The translations under genes and the position numbers were made by a program. From JAAZIN01 sp033809435 (GTDB lineage: Bacteria > Bacillota > Dethiobacteria > DTU022), in NCBI GenBank assembly GCA_033809435.1, contig JAPXLS010000095.1, positions 1 to 8,404 of the forward strand: 8,404 bases of DNA. Direction: 5' to 3'. The notes below the pieces were generated by a model. The model worked only from the letters and a program-made list of their open reading frames with translations, was not told the DNA's origin and made no database searches. Positions 5,886 through 8,404 of this stretch are shown one piece after another (position 1 is the stretch's first letter; every line of letters starts with the position of its first letter).

Positions 5886-6938
5886 CTATTTACTTTCCTG
5901 CCCCTGCAGGAGCGGCTCCAGCTCTTTGTAGGAGCAAGCCAGCCGGACGGCGGCTGCACTGCCGTCGCCGTGACGGATCCGGGCGCCCCCCGCCTCGGCG
6001 GCAAGCAGGTACGCACCTGCAGCCGGTTCGTAGCGAGGCAGACGCAGCCTGGCCAGAGGTGCGGCCCGGTGCAGGGCCAGCACAAAAGAATCCATGAGCA
6101 GGGGGCTGTGCTGACGCGATGCGGCGTACATCCCCCCGGCAGGAACAACGTCGCAGGGCTCTCTGTCCAGGCCCACCTTCCGGATCACCGCGGCACAGTC
6201 CCCGCCGGCAGCTTTCCCCATCCGGCATAGAATCTCCTGAGACACGACATCACCTTCAAAGGCGGCCTTGAAGACCAGGACAGGCAGCAAGTACATGCTG
6301 CGGAATCTCAACGAAAGGTCATCGCGTAGCGCCGCCGACAGATGGCTGTAGTCGCCGAATTCACCGTTGAAGGCCGCCAGCACCTCTTTCTCGAGGCTGC
6401 TTTGCGGCCCCGTTCCCTCTTCGGAGCGAAAAGCGTGGTGCAGCGCCTCGCGGGCCAGATCTGCGGCGCCGCCCCAGTTGCCCGATTCATAACCCAGGCT
6501 GCGCAGGGCAGTCTGCTTCCCTTTCCTGTTCCGGGCGGCGGCATTGGTTCCAGTCCCGCAGATGGACACGGCTCCGTAAGAAGCATCCGTTCCGGCCCGG
6601 AAGGCGGCCCAGCAGTCGTTGACGAGTTGAAAGTCCAGCCCTGGAAAGCGGCAGGCCAGCTGCTCCTGCAGTAAGTCAAAATCTGCAGGCAAATCGGCGC
6701 CGCTCAGGGCAAAGACAGTGAAGTCAAGTTCATCGCGGGAAAGACCGGCTTGCTGCAGCGCCCCATCAAGGGCCTCCGCCACCGCCTTCATCGCCGCTTT
6801 GGCCCCCACGACCTGATAGTTGGAGGGGCCGGCCAGGCCGCAACCCCTGACATTGCCCTCTCCGTCGCCGCAGAGCGCCGCTGTTTTTGTGGCGCCGCCG
6901 TCAATGCCGGCATAATACTTGTTTCTTTGCGAACCCAA
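5886..6938 (-). CDS. BadF/BcrA-type sugar kinase (N-acetylglucosamine kinase-like)
   Basis: A 350-residue member of the ASKHA ATPase fold, in the BadF/BadG/BcrA family that includes N-acetylglucosamine kinases and clostridial MurNAc/GlcNAc kinase. Seen from TTG 6938: phosphate-1 motif DGGATKT (13-19), SGAD (79-82), VNDCWAAF (106-113) with the probable catalytic Asp108, phosphate-2 motif GTGTNA (128-133), GYESGNWGG (149-157), and adenosine-side motif VPAGGMY (265-271). No iron-sulfur cysteine cluster of the benzoyl-CoA or dehydratase-activator type is apparent, so a sugar kinase is favoured. The start TTG 6938 has GGAAGGTG six bases before it; GTG 6947 overlaps that site and is less likely. 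It follows the GH4 gene in the same direction across an 82-base gap, suggesting it phosphorylates the sugar or disaccharide that GH4 handles. The exact substrate cannot be read from sequence. Confidence 0.87.
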   Translation of the reverse strand: MGSQRNKYYAGIDGGATKTAALCGDGEGNVRGCGLAGPSNYQVVGAKAAMKAVAEALDGALQQAGLSRDELDFTVFALSGADLPADFDLLQEQLACRFPGLDFQLVNDCWAAFRAGTDASYGAVSICGTGTNAAARNRKGKQTALRSLGYESGNWGGAADLAREALHHAFRSEEGTGPQSSLEKEVLAAFNGEFGDYSHLSAALRDDLSLRFRSMYLLPVLVFKAAFEGDVVSQEILCRMGKAAGGDCAAVIRKVGLDREPCDVVPAGGMYAASRQHSPLLMDSFVLALHRAAPLARLRLPRYEPAAGAYLLAAEAGGARIRHGDGSAAAVRLACSYKELEPLLQGQESK

Positions 6939-6961
6939 TTCTAGCACCTTCCATCTGCAAA

Positions 6962-6990
6962 TTGTACGGGCGAGGCATGCCTCGCCCGCC
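6962..6990. repeat. Palindromic hairpin element between GH4 and kinase genes
   Basis: GGGCGAGGCATGCCTCGCCC (6968-6987) is a perfect 20-bp palindrome, preceded on the plus strand by TTGTAC and followed by GCC. It lacks a T-tract on the minus strand, so it is unlikely to be a strong terminator; mRNA stabilisation or uneven expression of the two genes is possible. Its left part, TGTACGGGCG, resembles TGTAGGGGCG at the nif3-family gene's 3' end, suggesting a dispersed REP-like family. Confidence 0.7.
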
Positions 6991-7020
6991 CTGCTCCAGG
7001 TTGGCTTTGCCGGACATACA

Positions 7021-8331
7021 TCAACCGAATTGCGGCAGGTACGGCGCGCTCTCCTTCAATATCTGATCAAGCAGGGCCCGGGCCCGGTCCGCCCCTCCCA
7101 CCAGGGGATGATTGAGCAGGGCCAGGTAAGCGGTGCGTTCATCGCCCTTTACCGCCGCCTCGATGGTCAACTGCTCGTAAGCCTTCACCTGCTGAACCAG
7201 CCCGCGTACCGCCCCGGGCAAGGGACCGGGAGAAAGCGGTCTGATTTCGCCTTCCTCGATCAGGCAGTTGGTCTCCACCACGGCATGACGGGGCAGATCG
7301 GGAATGGCGGAACCGTTTTGCACATTCAAAACCTGCTCTGCAGAATCGCCGCTGCCGAGGGTCCGCATCAGGGAAATGGCCGCCTCGGAATAAAAAGCCC
7401 CCCCGCGCAAAGAAAGCTGATCCGGCCTGGCAGTGACAGCGGGATCACGGTAGAGCCGGAAAAGCTCCTTTTCAATATCCATGACCCTGCGTGCACGGTT
7501 CTCGCCCTTGCCGGCAGACTCCTTTATTGCGGCATAGGTCTGATCGGGATAATAATAGTACAGAAGGTACGGCGAGGGAAAGGCTCCCAAAGCGCGAAGC
7601 AGAGCTCCAAGCTCACCGGGATCTATCGTGGGAAAATCATGGGCCAAAAAGAGGGCCGCCTCCGGCGCGGAAAGAACCCGGTCCATCAAATCTTCGCCGT
7701 CAAGAAGAATCCGGGTAATCCAGCCGAGATGATTGAGCCCGGTGAAAGTCAGCTCCAGCCGCCCCGGTTCGGCATCGAGAAAGGCGGACAGTGCTCTCTC
7801 CATGGTCAGGGGGATATTGCAAAGACCCACGCTTTTCACGCTGCTCCGCTGCAGCGCTTCCGTGATCATGCCGGAAGGATTGGTGAAGTTGATCAAAAAA
7901 GCCCCGGGGCAGAGCTGCTCCATTTCCGCAGCCAGCTGCAGGGCCACCGGAATATGGCGCAGTGCCGCTGCAAAACCGCCGGGCCCCGTGGTCTCCTGCC
8001 CCACGATGCCGTAAGGCAATGGAAGCAGCTCATCTTTTAGACGGGCGGCGGCGCCGCCGACGCGGAACTGGCTGATGACAAAGTCAGCGCCGGGCAGCGC
8101 GGCGCGGCGCTCCAGGCTCCGGGTCAGTTTGATCTCCTTCTCAAGGCCCGCTTCCCGGATCATGCGGCGGGACAAACCGGCCACGGCTGAAAGCTTCTCC
8201 GAGCCCGCCGGGATATCGACCAGGCAAACCTCGGCAACAGGCAGGAGCGCATGATTGCCGAGAATCCCTTCCACCAACTCGGGGGTATAGCTTGACCCCC
8301 CGCCGATAACAACAATTTTCAAAAAGTCCAT
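7021..8331 (-). CDS. Family GH4 6-phospho-beta-glycosidase
   Basis: A 436-residue cytoplasmic glycoside hydrolase of family 4, which cleaves 6-phospho-glycosides by an NAD+- and divalent-metal-dependent redox/elimination mechanism. Seen from ATG 8331: Rossmann NAD motif GGGSSYTPEL (10-19), QETTGPGG (112-119), NFTNPSG (148-154), CNIP (171-174) and GLNHLGW (198-204); Cys171 and His201 are the expected metal ligands. CN(I/V)P is the form found in 6-phospho-beta-glucosidases such as LicH, CelF/ChbF and Thermotoga BglT, unlike CHS in alpha-galactosidases. Gluco- and chitobiose-type substrates cannot be told apart. ATG 8331 has GGAG five bases upstream; TTG 8322 is a close alternative. The frame stays open up to TTG 8400, but that codon lies in the -35 box. 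No PTS gene is in view; the downstream kinase could supply the 6-phosphate. Confidence 0.93.
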   Translation of the reverse strand: MDFLKIVVIGGGSSYTPELVEGILGNHALLPVAEVCLVDIPAGSEKLSAVAGLSRRMIREAGLEKEIKLTRSLERRAALPGADFVISQFRVGGAAARLKDELLPLPYGIVGQETTGPGGFAAALRHIPVALQLAAEMEQLCPGAFLINFTNPSGMITEALQRSSVKSVGLCNIPLTMERALSAFLDAEPGRLELTFTGLNHLGWITRILLDGEDLMDRVLSAPEAALFLAHDFPTIDPGELGALLRALGAFPSPYLLYYYYPDQTYAAIKESAGKGENRARRVMDIEKELFRLYRDPAVTARPDQLSLRGGAFYSEAAISLMRTLGSGDSAEQVLNVQNGSAIPDLPRHAVVETNCLIEEGEIRPLSPGPLPGAVRGLVQQVKAYEQLTIEAAVKGDERTAYLALLNHPLVGGADRARALLDQILKESAPYLPQFG

Positions 8332-8371
8332 CCCCTCTCCCGCCTGTGCGGTTCTCCAAACCCCGATTACA

Positions 8372-8400
8372 ATTATATCCGGGCCGGCCAGTGATGACAA
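8372..8400 (-). promoter_or_regulatory. Sigma-A type promoter of the GH4-kinase unit
   Basis: On the minus strand, TTGTCA (8395-8400, 5 of 6) and a perfect TATAAT (8372-8377) are separated by 17 bases. Transcription should start near 8365, giving a leader of about 33 bases before ATG 8331. This makes upstream in-frame start codons in this stretch unusable. Confidence 0.85.
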
Positions 8401-8404
8401 GAAG

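Noticed and set aside
6961..6966. TACAAT on the minus strand, a possible -10 box for the kinase gene.
   Set aside because: The -35 position falls inside the GC palindrome (GCGGGC) with no resemblance to TTGACA.
6919..8040. Long plus-strand open frame opposite GH4 and the kinase, and a similar one at 2928-3761.
   Set aside because: Both run antisense to well-recognised or promoter-supported minus-strand genes, show no known motif, and are expected from codon bias in GC-rich genes.
8358..8371. Catabolite-response-like site (TGTAATCGGGGTTT on the minus strand) just after the GH4 promoter.
   Set aside because: Only the left half fits the cre consensus; the right half lacks the needed T and CA, so it is not supported.
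8382..8389. GGCCGGCC palindrome in the spacer of the GH4 promoter.
   Set aside because: An 8-bp palindrome is expected by chance in GC-rich DNA, and no longer inverted repeat surrounds it.
8332..8400. N-terminal extension of the GH4 enzyme to TTG 8400.
   Set aside because: TTG 8400 lies in the -35 box and the extension covers the -10 box. GH4 proteins normally begin a few residues before the IGGGSSYTPE motif, as from ATG 8331.

Overview
The window is chromosomal DNA whose nine recognisable genes all lie on the minus strand. They are tightly packed, with no gap above about 120 bases. Base composition is moderately G+C rich by eye, yet the intergenic regions carry AT-rich sigma-A type promoters (TTGACA/TATAAT-like). 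Starts have strong Shine-Dalgarno sequences and several are TTG. This, with a two-domain DtxR-type regulator beside feoAB and the Nif3 / zinc-ribbon pair, points to a Firmicutes-type (Clostridia or related) anaerobe. I cannot name the genus. No RNA gene, transposon or CRISPR array was seen.

Read in the direction of transcription (from high to low coordinates), the window opens with a promoter at 8372-8400. It drives a family GH4 6-phospho-beta-glycosidase (7021-8331) and then a BadF/NagK-type sugar kinase (5886-6938). Together they suggest a PTS-independent route in which a sugar or disaccharide is phosphorylated in the cytoplasm and the 6-phospho-glycoside is then cleaved. A 20-bp perfect palindrome sits between the two genes. 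Next come a Nif3-family dinuclear-metal protein (4651-5775) and a coiled-coil zinc-ribbon protein of the COG1579/DUF164 family (3846-4601), separated by a terminator-like hairpin that starts right after the nif3 stop codon.

A clear promoter at 3798-3826 then drives a two-gene unit. The first gene encodes a membrane-anchored or exported helical-repeat protein whose N-terminus carries an SRRDM twin-arginine-like motif (2940-3743). The second is a divergent tatC (2098-2943) whose start overlaps the first gene's stop as ATGA. This is the most intriguing part of the window: a TatC lacking a usual signal-peptide-binding glutamate, coupled to a possible Tat substrate, with no tatA in view.

The last unit is dtxR-feoA-feoB (2027 down to the window edge). 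Its promoter (2048-2077) is overlapped downstream by a near-perfect DtxR/IdeR-type box (2029-2046), so an iron-responsive, self-repressed ferrous-iron uptake operon is the natural reading. feoB is cut by the window edge and about its first 422 residues are visible.
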